Assembly (NCBI GenBank): GCA_903888395.1
Contig: CAISTO010000390.1
Location: forward strand, 1-12,753
Length of the DNA stretch: 12,753 nt
DNA from: an uncultured Bacteroidota bacterium
GTDB taxonomy: Bacteria > Bacteroidota > Bacteroidia > UKL13-3
Direction: 5' to 3'
Numbering within the stretch: position 1 is the stretch's first letter; each line of letters opens with the position of its first letter. A program made the translations under genes and the position numbers. Shown here one piece after another: positions 1 through 6,343 of the stretch. The notes below the pieces were generated by a model. The model worked only from the letters and a program-made list of their open reading frames with translations. It was not told the DNA's origin and did not search any database.

Positions 1-713
1 CGTTTTTTCAAACCAAATTTTTTGATGCTATATTTTTTGATGTGATCAATGCTATCATCAACGGAATCGGTAATTAATAAATGGCGTAAATCGTCTTTTG
101 AAACGGTTCCTTTTTCCACCATATCATTGATTAATTCAATCAAATTTTTCCAGTATTCCGTTCCAAAAATAATAACAGGAAACTCTTCAATTTTTCCTGT
201 TTGAATTAAAGTTAAAGCTTCAAATAATTCATCCATTGTTCCCCAACCTCCAGGCATAATTACAAATGCGTAAGAGTATTTAATTAGTAGGGTTTTTCGA
301 ACAAAAAAGTACCTGAATTCTACCGATTTTTGCACATAAGGATTTTCATGTTGTTCATGTGGTAAAACAATATTACAACCTACCGAACGCCCACCAGCTT
401 CAAAAGCACCTTTGTTTGCGGCTTCCATAATTCCTGGTCCGCCACCGGTTAAAACAGTAAAACCTAATTTACTAATTTCAGCGCCCATTTCCACCGCTTT
501 TTGGTAATAAAAATCTTCAGGTTTAAATCGCGCACTTCCAAAAACTGTTACACATGGACCCACAAAATGCAAAGACCTAAAACCTTTTAAAAATTCAAAT
601 AGAACTTTTACAGAAAAAAGTAATTCCTTTCTTCTACTCCTTGGTCCTTCTAAAAATCTACGTTCACTATTTGCAAAAGTATCACGTAGGTTTTTTATGT
701 TTTGATTTTCCAT
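1..713 (-). CDS. LOG-family (TIGR00730-type) Rossmann-fold protein, C-terminus cut by window edge
   Basis: The frame is open from an ATG at 713 to the window start, giving 237 residues with no stop, so only the last few residues are probably missing. It carries the LOG signature: GGGPGIMEAA at about residues 90-99 and PGGWGTMDE at 154-162. R139 and E162 match the conserved Arg/Glu pair of LOG phosphoribohydrolases. Family members hydrolyse cytokinin-type or other nucleoside 5'-monophosphates to base plus ribose 5-phosphate; many are still annotated as lysine decarboxylase-like, which is a misnomer. The N-terminal 50 residues form a charged extension ahead of the Rossmann core. The gene follows hppD on the same strand, but a strong hairpin (728-760) lies only 14 bp before its ATG, so its expression must read through that hairpin or use a promoter inside hppD. 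The family is clear; the physiological substrate is unknown. Confidence 0.9.
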   Translation of the reverse strand, partial: MENQNIKNLRDTFANSERRFLEGPRSRRKELLFSVKVLFEFLKGFRSLHFVGPCVTVFGSARFKPEDFYYQKAVEMGAEISKLGFTVLTGGGPGIMEAANKGAFEAGGRSVGCNIVLPHEQHENPYVQKSVEFRYFFVRKTLLIKYSYAFVIMPGGWGTMDELFEALTLIQTGKIEEFPVIIFGTEYWKNLIELINDMVEKGTVSKDDLRHLLITDSVDDSIDHIKKYSIKKFGLKK

Positions 714-727
714 ACTTTTAATTAAAA

Positions 728-760
728 AGACCATGGTCCAAAGTCTATGGACCATGGTCT
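728..760 (-). terminator. Hairpin with U-tract between hppD and the LOG gene
   Basis: On the minus strand a perfect 12-bp stem (AGACCATGGTCC paired with GGACCATGGTCT) with a 9-nt loop is followed at once by TTTT and an AT-rich run, four bases after the hppD stop codon. This fits an intrinsic terminator for hppD. Because the LOG start codon is only 14 bp beyond it, it could instead attenuate or process the LOG message. Each arm contains the palindrome GACCATGGTC, so the element is both an inverted and a direct repeat. Confidence 0.6.
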
Positions 761-763
761 AGT
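729..763. repeat. Degenerate 7-bp tandem repeat array (five units)
   Basis: Read in sevens from 729 the sequence is GACCATG, GTCCAAA, GTCTATG, GACCATG, GTCTAGT, i.e. five units near G(A/T)CYATG. The array fills the whole space from the hppD stop codon to within 16 bp of the LOG start and gives rise to the hairpin above. The 7-bp period is seen directly; a common origin with other intergenic heptamer arrays is only a suggestion. Confidence 0.5.
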
Positions 764-1891
764 TTATAAGTTTCCCCTATTTGCTTGCTCGCGTTCTATG
801 GCTTCAAATAAGGCTTTAAAGTTCCCTTTACCAAAACTTTTTGCACCTTTTCTTTGAATAATTTCATAAAACATGGTTGGTCTATCTTCTACAGGTTTGG
901 TAAATAATTGTAGTAAATAACCTTCATCATCTCTATCTACCAAAATACCTAATTCTTTTAATGGTTCAATGTCTTCTTCAATGGGTCCAACACGATCTAA
1001 TAAGTCATCGTAATAACTGTTTGGAACTTTTAAAAACTCCACTCCACGCGCCATTAATTGTTTAACAGTTGAAACTATATCGAGCGTTGCAATGGCTACG
1101 TGTTGCACACCTTCGCCTTCGTAAAATTCTAAATATTCTTCTACCTGACTTTTCCTTTTTCCTTCGGCAGGTTCGTTAATTGGAAACTTAACATAACCAT
1201 TTCCATTGCTCATTACCTTACTCATTAAAGCAGAATATTCAGTGCTGATGTCATTGTCGTCAAATGAAAGAATATTTTTAAAACCCATTACATTTTCATA
1301 AAACGAAACCCATGGATTCATTTGATTCCAATCAACATTTCCCACACAATGATCTACATATAACAAACCAGTTGGTTCAGGATTATAAACCGATTTCCAC
1401 TCTACAAAACCAGGCATAAACACGCCAGTATAGTTTTTACGTTCAATGAACAAATGTTCTACTTCACCATAAGTTTTTATTCCACTCATGCGAACCTCGC
1501 CATTAGTATCACTTAATGTTTTTGGCGCTAAACATGAAACACCACCACGTTTGGTAGTTTGTTCGTGCGCGTCATAAGCATCATCCACCATTAACGCTAA
1601 TACTTTTACACCATCACCATGTTTTTTATGGTGCTCCGCAATGGGCGAATCGGAGCGCAAAGGAGTGGTTAACATTAAGCGCATTTTATTTTGCACCAAT
1701 ACATAACTCACTCTATCTTTTACACCCGTTTCAGGACCAGCATAAGCTAGGCTTTGAAAGCCAAATGCCGTTTTATAATAATGGGCAGATTGCTTTGCAT
1801 TTCCCACGTATAACTCTACATAATCGGTTCCATGTAAAGGTAAAAAATCACTTGTTTTGGGTAACATCTCGTTTGTTTGTTCAGTATTCAT
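764..1891 (-). CDS. hppD: 4-hydroxyphenylpyruvate dioxygenase
   Basis: This 375-residue protein is a full-length HPPD. It converts 4-hydroxyphenylpyruvate and O2 to homogentisate and CO2, the second step of tyrosine catabolism, in the cytoplasm. It has two vicinal-oxygen-chelate domains, roughly residues 20-150 and 175-345. The Fe(II) ligands of the C-terminal domain are visible: H181 in YVDHCVGNV, H264 in VQHVAIAT and E343 in YEIIQR. The C-terminal FGKGNFKALFEAIE segment (353-366) is the conserved lid helix region. The product is the substrate of hmgA, upstream on the same strand but separated by three unrelated small genes. The ATG at 1891 gives the usual length and N-terminus; no Shine-Dalgarno is seen, as is normal in Bacteroidota. 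An unambiguous call. Confidence 0.97.
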   Translation of the reverse strand: MNTEQTNEMLPKTSDFLPLHGTDYVELYVGNAKQSAHYYKTAFGFQSLAYAGPETGVKDRVSYVLVQNKMRLMLTTPLRSDSPIAEHHKKHGDGVKVLALMVDDAYDAHEQTTKRGGVSCLAPKTLSDTNGEVRMSGIKTYGEVEHLFIERKNYTGVFMPGFVEWKSVYNPEPTGLLYVDHCVGNVDWNQMNPWVSFYENVMGFKNILSFDDNDISTEYSALMSKVMSNGNGYVKFPINEPAEGKRKSQVEEYLEFYEGEGVQHVAIATLDIVSTVKQLMARGVEFLKVPNSYYDDLLDRVGPIEEDIEPLKELGILVDRDDEGYLLQLFTKPVEDRPTMFYEIIQRKGAKSFGKGNFKALFEAIEREQANRGNL

Positions 1892-1981
1892 TGTTTTATT
1901 TTATTCTTCTATTAGATTAAATCTTTCCTAGTTTTATATAAACCAAAAGACTTGATTTAATTTTTTTATAATTGGTGGATT

Positions 1982-2269
1982 TTATAAATTTACAGACAAG
2001 TACATTTCTTCATTTTTAAAATCAGAATTGCTTAAATCATTATTATATAGATCTAATAAAGGGAATATCATATCCCAATTTTCTCCCCATACTATATTTC
2101 CTTCTACTAATTTAAATTTCTTAAAGTTTTCTATCTTTTTATATTCAGGATAAGCAGGATAGTTTTTTACAAAGCTTTCAAAATCAACTTTATTTATTTT
2201 GCCATCGGCAAATACCAATTCAATCAAGAAATTATTTAAATATTTTGCTTTTATAATTTGATAGCTCAT
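1982..2269 (-). CDS. DUF2442 family protein, probable partner (antitoxin-like) of the DUF4160 protein
   Basis: This 95-residue protein has the DUF2442 pattern: an N-terminal beta hairpin ending in FADGKINKVDF, then a YPEYKKIENFKKFKLVEGN segment and a WGENWDMIFPLLDLY tail. It starts two bases after the stop codon of the DUF4160 gene, so the two are almost certainly co-translated. DUF4160 and DUF2442 genes are often found as such pairs and have been proposed as toxin-antitoxin-like modules, with DUF2442 as the presumed antitoxin; I know of no defined biochemistry. The gene is AT-rich even for this genome, with one sampled 60-bp stretch (2041-2100) at 27% GC against 38% for 1501-1560 in hppD. 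That is consistent with separate acquisition. Confidence 0.8.
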   Translation of the reverse strand: MSYQIIKAKYLNNFLIELVFADGKINKVDFESFVKNYPAYPEYKKIENFKKFKLVEGNIVWGENWDMIFPLLDLYNNDLSNSDFKNEEMYLSVNL

Positions 2270-2271
2270 AT

Positions 2272-2574
2272 TTATATTTTTTTAGTAATTTTTTCAACAT
2301 TTATTTTTTTACCCATCACAAAAAACTCCGTCCATTTTATACAGATATCGTGATGATGGATTTTTATTAAATTAACAGCATCATTTATTTCACTATTTGC
2401 TAATACTTCTCTCCCGGAAATTTTCTTAACTTCTATTTTCACTAAAACACCCGCTTCATAAATCAAATCAAATTTCATTTCACATTCAGCTTTGCTAACA
2501 TGAACATGAATTGGCAAATGTTCGTTTGAATAAAAGAAAAAAATCAATCCGAAATACTCGTAAATTTTAGGCAT
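2272..2574 (-). CDS. DUF4160 family protein, probable toxin-like partner of DUF2442
   Basis: A 100-residue protein with the DUF4160 hallmarks: an N-terminal aromatic strand (LIFFFYSNEH), then the HLPIHVHV histidine motif at about residues 19-26 and an acidic strand EMKFDL. The C-terminal half holds the helix with WTEFF. The histidine cluster is the best candidate active or metal-binding site, but this is inference. Stop and downstream DUF2442 start are two bases apart. The pair sits inside the homogentisate pathway cluster with no obvious role in it, so a self-maintaining module is the simplest reading. The ATG at 2574 fits the family's usual N-terminus. Toxin activity is inferred only from the pairing. 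Confidence 0.8.
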   Translation of the reverse strand: MPKIYEYFGLIFFFYSNEHLPIHVHVSKAECEMKFDLIYEAGVLVKIEVKKISGREVLANSEINDAVNLIKIHHHDICIKWTEFFVMGKKINVEKITKKI

Positions 2575-2600
2575 GTAATGAATTTTTTATGAGTTCAAAT

Positions 2601-3029
2601 TTAATAATAAATAGTATTCAATTCAATTTTCTTATTGTTGTGGTAAATACTATCGAATCTAAAACTTGGCAACCATCCACAATCTTCACTGTACCACGAT
2701 CCTAAATTATAGTATAACAGTAGTGTGTCAAAATCTCTCTTAGGTTTTATTTTAAATAAAATGGTTTTAGTATCGTTTTCGTTTAAATTTAAAACGATAC
2801 TAGCATTTATAGAATCTAAATAATAAAAAGAAGAACTTCCTTTTTTATCTCTCATTTCCAAACTATCAAAGTTTTGAAACATATTCAGGTTCGTTAATTT
2901 GTCTTTTATGATTAGATCACAAATTGGAGAAACGGGTGATATGCTGCAAGGCTTTACTTTTTCCTTGCAGCCCAATACTGATAATAATAAGGTTAAAATT
3001 AAACTATATGTTATTTTCTTCATAAACAT
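2601..3029 (-). CDS. Small predicted lipoprotein of unknown family
   Basis: This 142-residue protein starts with a short basic N-terminus (MFMKK), a hydrophobic stretch and the lipobox LSVLGC, so Cys21 is the likely lipidated residue and the protein should be anchored in a membrane facing the periplasm or exterior. Either Met1 or Met3 could be the start; both keep the signal peptide. The mature part has extra cysteines shortly after the lipid anchor (C28 and C37) and one in a late DCGWLPSF motif, which might form disulfides. The remainder is strand-rich with alternating hydrophobic and charged residues. I do not recognise the family. It lies 26 bp upstream of the DUF4160 gene on the same strand and may share its transcript; it belongs to the block separating hmgA from hppD. 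Confidence 0.75.
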   Translation of the reverse strand: MFMKKITYSLILTLLLSVLGCKEKVKPCSISPVSPICDLIIKDKLTNLNMFQNFDSLEMRDKKGSSSFYYLDSINASIVLNLNENDTKTILFKIKPKRDFDTLLLYYNLGSWYSEDCGWLPSFRFDSIYHNNKKIELNTIYY

Positions 3030-3056
3030 TTACAACTTTTCATTAACACCTAATTC

Positions 3057-3081
3057 AACATTCAAAACCCAACATTCAAAA
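3057..3081. repeat. Short 11-bp direct repeat at the hmgA/accessory boundary
   Basis: AACATTCAAAA occurs at 3057-3067 and again at 3071-3081, a period of 14 bp, directly after the hmgA stop codon (minus strand) and before the lipoprotein gene. It lies exactly where the accessory block joins the pathway gene. The repeat is real but short and AT-rich, so chance or slippage cannot be excluded. Confidence 0.5.
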
Positions 3082-3086
3082 TTCAT

Positions 3087-4244
3087 TTACTCCACCCAAC
3101 TTTTATAATAACTAGGATCTTCCATTTGCATGGCAGCAGCAGTTATTTGTAAAGGGTAAAAAGGATCAATCATGACTGCTAATTCTTTGGTTTCAGTTTT
3201 ACCAATACTTTTTTCAGCCATTCCAGGATGTGGACCATGAGGAATGCCTTTTGGATGCAAACTTATCATGCCACGCTCCACATGTTTACGGCTCATAAAA
3301 TCACCATCTACATAATATAAAACCTCATCGCTATCTACATTACTGTGGTTATAAGGGGCAGGAATTGAAAGTGGATGATAGTCGTACAAACGAGGAACAA
3401 ACGAACAAATCACAAAATTATGTCCTTCAAATGTTTGGTGAATTGGAGGCGGCATGTGAACTCGGCCAGTGATTGGTTCGTAGTTATGAATGCTAAATCC
3501 ATAAGGATATTGAAATCCGTCCCAACCCACTGCATCAAAAGGATGTGCGGCATAAGTATAAGGAAAAATCATGTCCTCTTTTTTTATTAAAACTTTAAAA
3601 TCACCCTTTTCATCAAATGTTTCTTTAAGTAGGGGTAATTTTATATCGCGTTCGCAATAAGGCGAATGTTCCATTAACTGTCCGTATTGGTTTAAGTAAC
3701 GTTTTGGCGGACGAATGGGAGAAAATGATTCAGTAATAAAAAGTCTGTTATTTTCTGTTGCAAAATGCAATTGGTAAATGGTTCCGCGGGGAATTACCAG
3801 GTAATCGCCATATTCAAATTCTATTTGTCCGTATACTGTTTTTAAAACGCCTGAACCTTCATGAATAAAAATTACTTCATCGGCATCAGCATTTTTAAAA
3901 AAATAATCTGTCATGCTTTTTTGCGGAGCAGCAGCAGCCAAATACACGTCTTTATTGAACAAAACATAAACCCTACTTTTCAAATAATCGGCTTCAGGGG
4001 CAGTTTTAAAAGTTAAAAAACTACGATTTTGTAAGTTTTTTTCAATAGCTGCTTTGGGCGCAATGCTATAAGCTTCGCCTATTTCTTTAACCAAAGTTGG
4101 TGCATTACAATGGTAAACCAATGAATACAAACTGCTAAAACCTTCGGTAGAAACCAATTCTTCTGCATATAAATTGCCATCAGGTTTGCGAAATTGTGTA
4201 TGTCGTTTTGCGGGAATTTGTCCTTGTTTGTAGTAAAATGCCAT
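3087..4244 (-). CDS. hmgA: Homogentisate 1,2-dioxygenase
   Basis: This 385-residue cupin-fold protein oxidatively cleaves homogentisate, the product of HppD, to maleylacetoacetate. Family features include FIHEGSGVL and GDYLVIPRGTIYQ in the N-terminal cupin (about 126-157), HPFDAVGWDGF at 234-244, RVHMPPPIHQTF at 261-272, and the iron-site region PYNHSNVDSDEV through GIPHGPHPG. By comparison with the human enzyme (ligands His335, Glu341, His371), the likely ligands are H300, E307 (or D306) and H336; the His-to-His spacing of 36 is the same. The protein is about 50 residues shorter than the classical enzymes, as is usual for this bacterial branch. The ATG at 4244 gives a conserved-looking N-terminus (MAFYYKQGQIP). 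It is first in the minus-strand pathway series, with hppD about 1.2 kb further downstream. Confidence 0.93.
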   Translation of the reverse strand: MAFYYKQGQIPAKRHTQFRKPDGNLYAEELVSTEGFSSLYSLVYHCNAPTLVKEIGEAYSIAPKAAIEKNLQNRSFLTFKTAPEADYLKSRVYVLFNKDVYLAAAAPQKSMTDYFFKNADADEVIFIHEGSGVLKTVYGQIEFEYGDYLVIPRGTIYQLHFATENNRLFITESFSPIRPPKRYLNQYGQLMEHSPYCERDIKLPLLKETFDEKGDFKVLIKKEDMIFPYTYAAHPFDAVGWDGFQYPYGFSIHNYEPITGRVHMPPPIHQTFEGHNFVICSFVPRLYDYHPLSIPAPYNHSNVDSDEVLYYVDGDFMSRKHVERGMISLHPKGIPHGPHPGMAEKSIGKTETKELAVMIDPFYPLQITAAAMQMEDPSYYKSWVE

Positions 4245-4252
4245 TTATATTG

Positions 4253-4286
4253 GTGTTTAGGTGTTGATGTTTTTATGTGTTTAGGT
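4253..4286. repeat. Direct repeat GTGTTTAGGT downstream of the four-helix-bundle gene
   Basis: The 10-mer GTGTTTAGGT is present at 4253-4262 and 4277-4286 in the short gap between the four-helix-bundle gene and hmgA. Its GTGTTTA core recurs in inverted orientation (TAAACAC at 4712-4718) on the other side of the four-helix-bundle gene, so the gene is bracketed by inverted copies. Confidence 0.5.
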
Positions 4287-4316
4287 TAAAAGTTTTGTTG
4301 TTATTGTTTTTGTTAG

Positions 4317-4685
4317 TTAAAGTTTTGTTTTTAAATATCGAATCAAACCTAAGGTAATATTAGTATGATCGATTGTTAATTGACAACATTTTTCAAATGC
4401 TATTTCATCAATATATTTTCTGTCACTTAAAATATATAACATACTTCTAACTTCCATTGATGACGCTGCTGAGAATTCTAAAAAGCGAATAAACTCTTTA
4501 TTACTATATCTTCCAAAACCTTCTGCAATATTGTTCATGGTAGAAATAGCTGCTCTTTTTATTTGGTCTTGCGTGGAAAAATCTTTGTTTTTCATTTGAT
4601 TTTCGCAAATATCAAAAATAACATTCACCAGTTCTCGTGATTTTTTCCAACAATCCAAATCCTCAAAACGATCAACTTTACTCAT
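4317..4685 (-). CDS. Four-helix-bundle protein of the 23S rRNA intervening-sequence (S23/IVP) family
   Basis: The 122 residues match the IVP/four-helix-bundle family (TIGR02436-type): an N-terminal FEDLDCWKKSREL motif, the central KRAAISTMNNIAEGFGR segment, and the helix with FLEFSAASSMEVRSMLY. These proteins were first noted inside intervening sequences of bacterial 23S rRNA genes, but most copies, like this one, are free-standing. They form homo-oligomeric helical bundles whose biochemical role is not established. The gene is isolated between hmgA and the divergent TPR lipoprotein gene and is flanked by short octamer-like repeats in inverted orientation. That supports a mobile or passenger origin. 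The ATG at 4685 is well placed for the family N-terminus. Confidence 0.88.
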   Translation of the reverse strand: MSKVDRFEDLDCWKKSRELVNVIFDICENQMKNKDFSTQDQIKRAAISTMNNIAEGFGRYSNKEFIRFLEFSAASSMEVRSMLYILSDRKYIDEIAFEKCCQLTIDHTNITLGLIRYLKTKL

Positions 4686-4695
4686 AAATATTAAC

Positions 4696-4719
4696 TAAAC
4701 CCTTAAACCCTTAAACACT
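4696..4719. repeat. Octamer tandem repeat upstream of the four-helix-bundle gene
   Basis: Three 8-bp units TAAACCCT, TAAACCCT, TAAACACT run in tandem just upstream of the start codon of the four-helix-bundle gene; a related TTAACACT follows at 4742-4749. The reverse complement AGTGTTTA matches the GGTGTTTA units on the far side of the gene in seven of eight positions. Confidence 0.55.
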
Positions 4720-4826
4720 AAAAACTTAAGTACTTTGAACTTTAACACTTTTTTGTGCCAACAAAATTACGTTTTTTTGTGACTTGTAATAAACACTTAA
4801 TTTATTTCGACTAATTTTTTTCAAAA

Positions 4827-5831
4827 ATGTATAAAAATACCCTTCTTTTATTCGCAGCTCTTTTTTTTATTGCCTGCGGCAACAATACAAATCAATACAA
4901 ATCAAATTCCAATATTGATTCAGTAGCCATAAAAGCGGGCGTTCAAGAAATTTCCGAAAAAATACAAGCTAATCCTACTAATGCGGAATTATATTTTGAA
5001 AGAGGAACAAAATATTTTGAAGCAAAAATTATGGATCGAGCAGCAATAGATTTTAAAGATGCCTGCACTTTAGATTCGAATAATGCCAACTATTTTTTTA
5101 TGTATGCGCGCACTAATTACAGTTTAACTAAAACTATTTTAGCAGCTAAAAATTACGAAAAAGCCATTGCCCTGCAACCAGAATTTATAGACGCTAAAAT
5201 CAAATTGGCCGATTTATATTACATTACCAAAGAGCATGAAAAATCAATCAACTTGGCCAATTCAATTATAGCAATAGAAAAAACAAATGCTTATGCTTAT
5301 CACTTGCGAGCCATGAATTACAAAGATGTGGGTGATACGATAAAGGCAATTTCTAATTTTCAAAAAGCCATAGAATTAGACAATAATGACTACGACAGTC
5401 ACATGATTTTAGCTAAAATATTATTGGCACAAAAAAACAAATTAGCGTTAGAATATATCAATGCTTGCCTTAGAATTAGACCAAATGATGCCGATGCTTT
5501 TTTTGCTAGAGCAACTTTTTGGCAAAACGAAAGAAGATATAAAATGGCGTTGATGGATTATGGAAGAGTCATTGAAAAAAATGCTGATTATTTTGAATGT
5601 TATTACAATGTAGGCTATATCAATTTTGAAACAGGATTTTTAAAAGAGGCTATTCATAATTTTGATGTATGTGTAAGAATGATGAACGATTTTTTGCCGG
5701 CATATTACATGCGCGGCCTTTGTTACGAAGCCCTAAAGGATTTTACAAATGCAAAATTAAATTATGAATTTGTGTTAAAAGCAGATCCAAATTACGAATT
5801 GGCCATTGCAGGTATGAAACGTTTGAAGTAA
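4827..5831 (+). CDS. Tetratricopeptide-repeat lipoprotein
   Basis: This 334-residue protein opens with a hydrophobic leader and the lipobox FFIAC, so Cys17 is the probable lipid anchor. From about residue 53 almost the whole chain is TPR helices: some eight repeats at roughly 53-86, 87-120, 121-154, 155-188, 189-221, 222-255, 256-289 and 290-323, with the usual A/G at position 8 (e.g. YFERG, YYMRG) and A at position 20. Such proteins are scaffolds for protein-protein contacts in the periplasm or on the inner face of the outer membrane; no catalytic domain is visible and the partner cannot be told. It is divergent from the four-helix-bundle gene, with a 141-bp AT-rich gap that should hold its promoter. 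The left copy of the hairpin repeat begins 9 bp after its stop codon. Confidence 0.88.
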   Translation: MYKNTLLLFAALFFIACGNNTNQYKSNSNIDSVAIKAGVQEISEKIQANPTNAELYFERGTKYFEAKIMDRAAIDFKDACTLDSNNANYFFMYARTNYSLTKTILAAKNYEKAIALQPEFIDAKIKLADLYYITKEHEKSINLANSIIAIEKTNAYAYHLRAMNYKDVGDTIKAISNFQKAIELDNNDYDSHMILAKILLAQKNKLALEYINACLRIRPNDADAFFARATFWQNERRYKMALMDYGRVIEKNADYFECYYNVGYINFETGFLKEAIHNFDVCVRMMNDFLPAYYMRGLCYEALKDFTNAKLNYEFVLKADPNYELAIAGMKRLK

Positions 5832-5839
5832 AACACAAA

Positions 5840-5953
5840 GCCCTCCCTAAAAAGGGGGGTTGGGTGGGTGTTTTAAAATAAAAACACCTCCCCTAAAAGC
5901 TGAAGCTTTTCGACCCTCCTTGATAGGAGGGTGTTTGTTAAAAAATATGAAAA
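5840..5953. repeat. Left copy of ~115-bp hairpin-rich direct repeat (DUF559 cassette)
   Basis: This copy matches 6344-6458 with, by my hand alignment, about five substitutions and one missing base. It contains a damaged first hairpin (CCCTCCCT at 5841-5848 against a G-run at 5854-5859, lacking the A that completes the stem in the right copy). A second hairpin pairs AAAAGCT at 5895-5901 with AGCTTTT at 5904-5910. A third pairs CCCTCCT at 5914-5920 with AGGAGGG at 5925-5931. The repeat ends over the ATGAAAA that starts the DUF559 gene. The third hairpin's right arm contains AGGAGG, but 16 bases before the ATG, too far for a normal Shine-Dalgarno. Confidence 0.92.
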
Positions 5954-6330
5954 TAACATATAACCCAAAACTAAAAGATTTAGCACGAGAAATGAGGAAT
6001 AATCCTACAGATGCTGAAAAACATCTTTGGTATTATTTAAAAGGCGATAAGTTATTAGGTTTAGATTTTCACAGACAGAAACCCATTGAAAATTTTATTG
6101 TAGATTTTTATTGTGACAAAATAAGTTTAGTTATTGAAGTAGATGGTGGATATCATGAAGGATTAAATATGTTAAAAAAAGATGGCAATAGAGATTTAGA
6201 TTTATATAATTTGGGAATTATAGTAATTAGATTTACAAATGAAGAAGTGTTAAATAAAACCTATGATGTAGTAATGAAAATAAAAGAAGAAGCTATTAAA
6301 TTGTTGAAAATCAAAAACATTTCCCTATAA
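5947..6330 (+). CDS. DUF559 (Vsr-like, PD-(D/E)XK-type) endonuclease-domain protein
   Basis: The 127 residues from the ATG at 5947 are a complete single-domain DUF559 protein, related to very-short-patch-repair-like endonucleases. Motifs in order: TDAEKHLWYYL (21-31), FHRQKPIENFIVDFYC (41-56), LVIEVDGGYH (61-70), KDGNRDLDL (78-86) and VIRFTNEEV (93-101). E24, D53, E64 and D66 are the best candidates for the metal site, with Q44 in the family's usual place. The frame stays open upstream through the repeat to a TTG at 5860, but that part encodes only hairpin-repeat sequence, so I place the start at 5947. Direct repeats flank the gene on both sides and overlap its start. Its codons are very AT-rich (13 of 60 bases G or C at 6181-6240). 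DNA cleavage is a family expectation; the substrate is unknown, and the adjacent repeat is the obvious candidate. Confidence 0.85.
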   Translation: MKITYNPKLKDLAREMRNNPTDAEKHLWYYLKGDKLLGLDFHRQKPIENFIVDFYCDKISLVIEVDGGYHEGLNMLKKDGNRDLDLYNLGIIVIRFTNEEVLNKTYDVVMKIKEEAIKLLKIKNISL

Positions 6331-6343
6331 AATCAAAAACAGA

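Noticed and set aside
1..713. Lysine decarboxylase
   Set aside because: The PGGWGTMDE motif is that of LOG phosphoribohydrolases; no PLP-binding lysine motif is present.
2899..3108. Plus-strand frame opposite the lipoprotein gene
   Set aside because: It is antisense to the signal-peptide region of a convincing lipoprotein and ends in repeat sequence.
5860..5946. N-terminal extension of the DUF559 protein from a TTG start
   Set aside because: The 29 extra residues are encoded entirely by the hairpin repeat and match no part of the domain; the ATG at 5947 gives the standard single-domain length.
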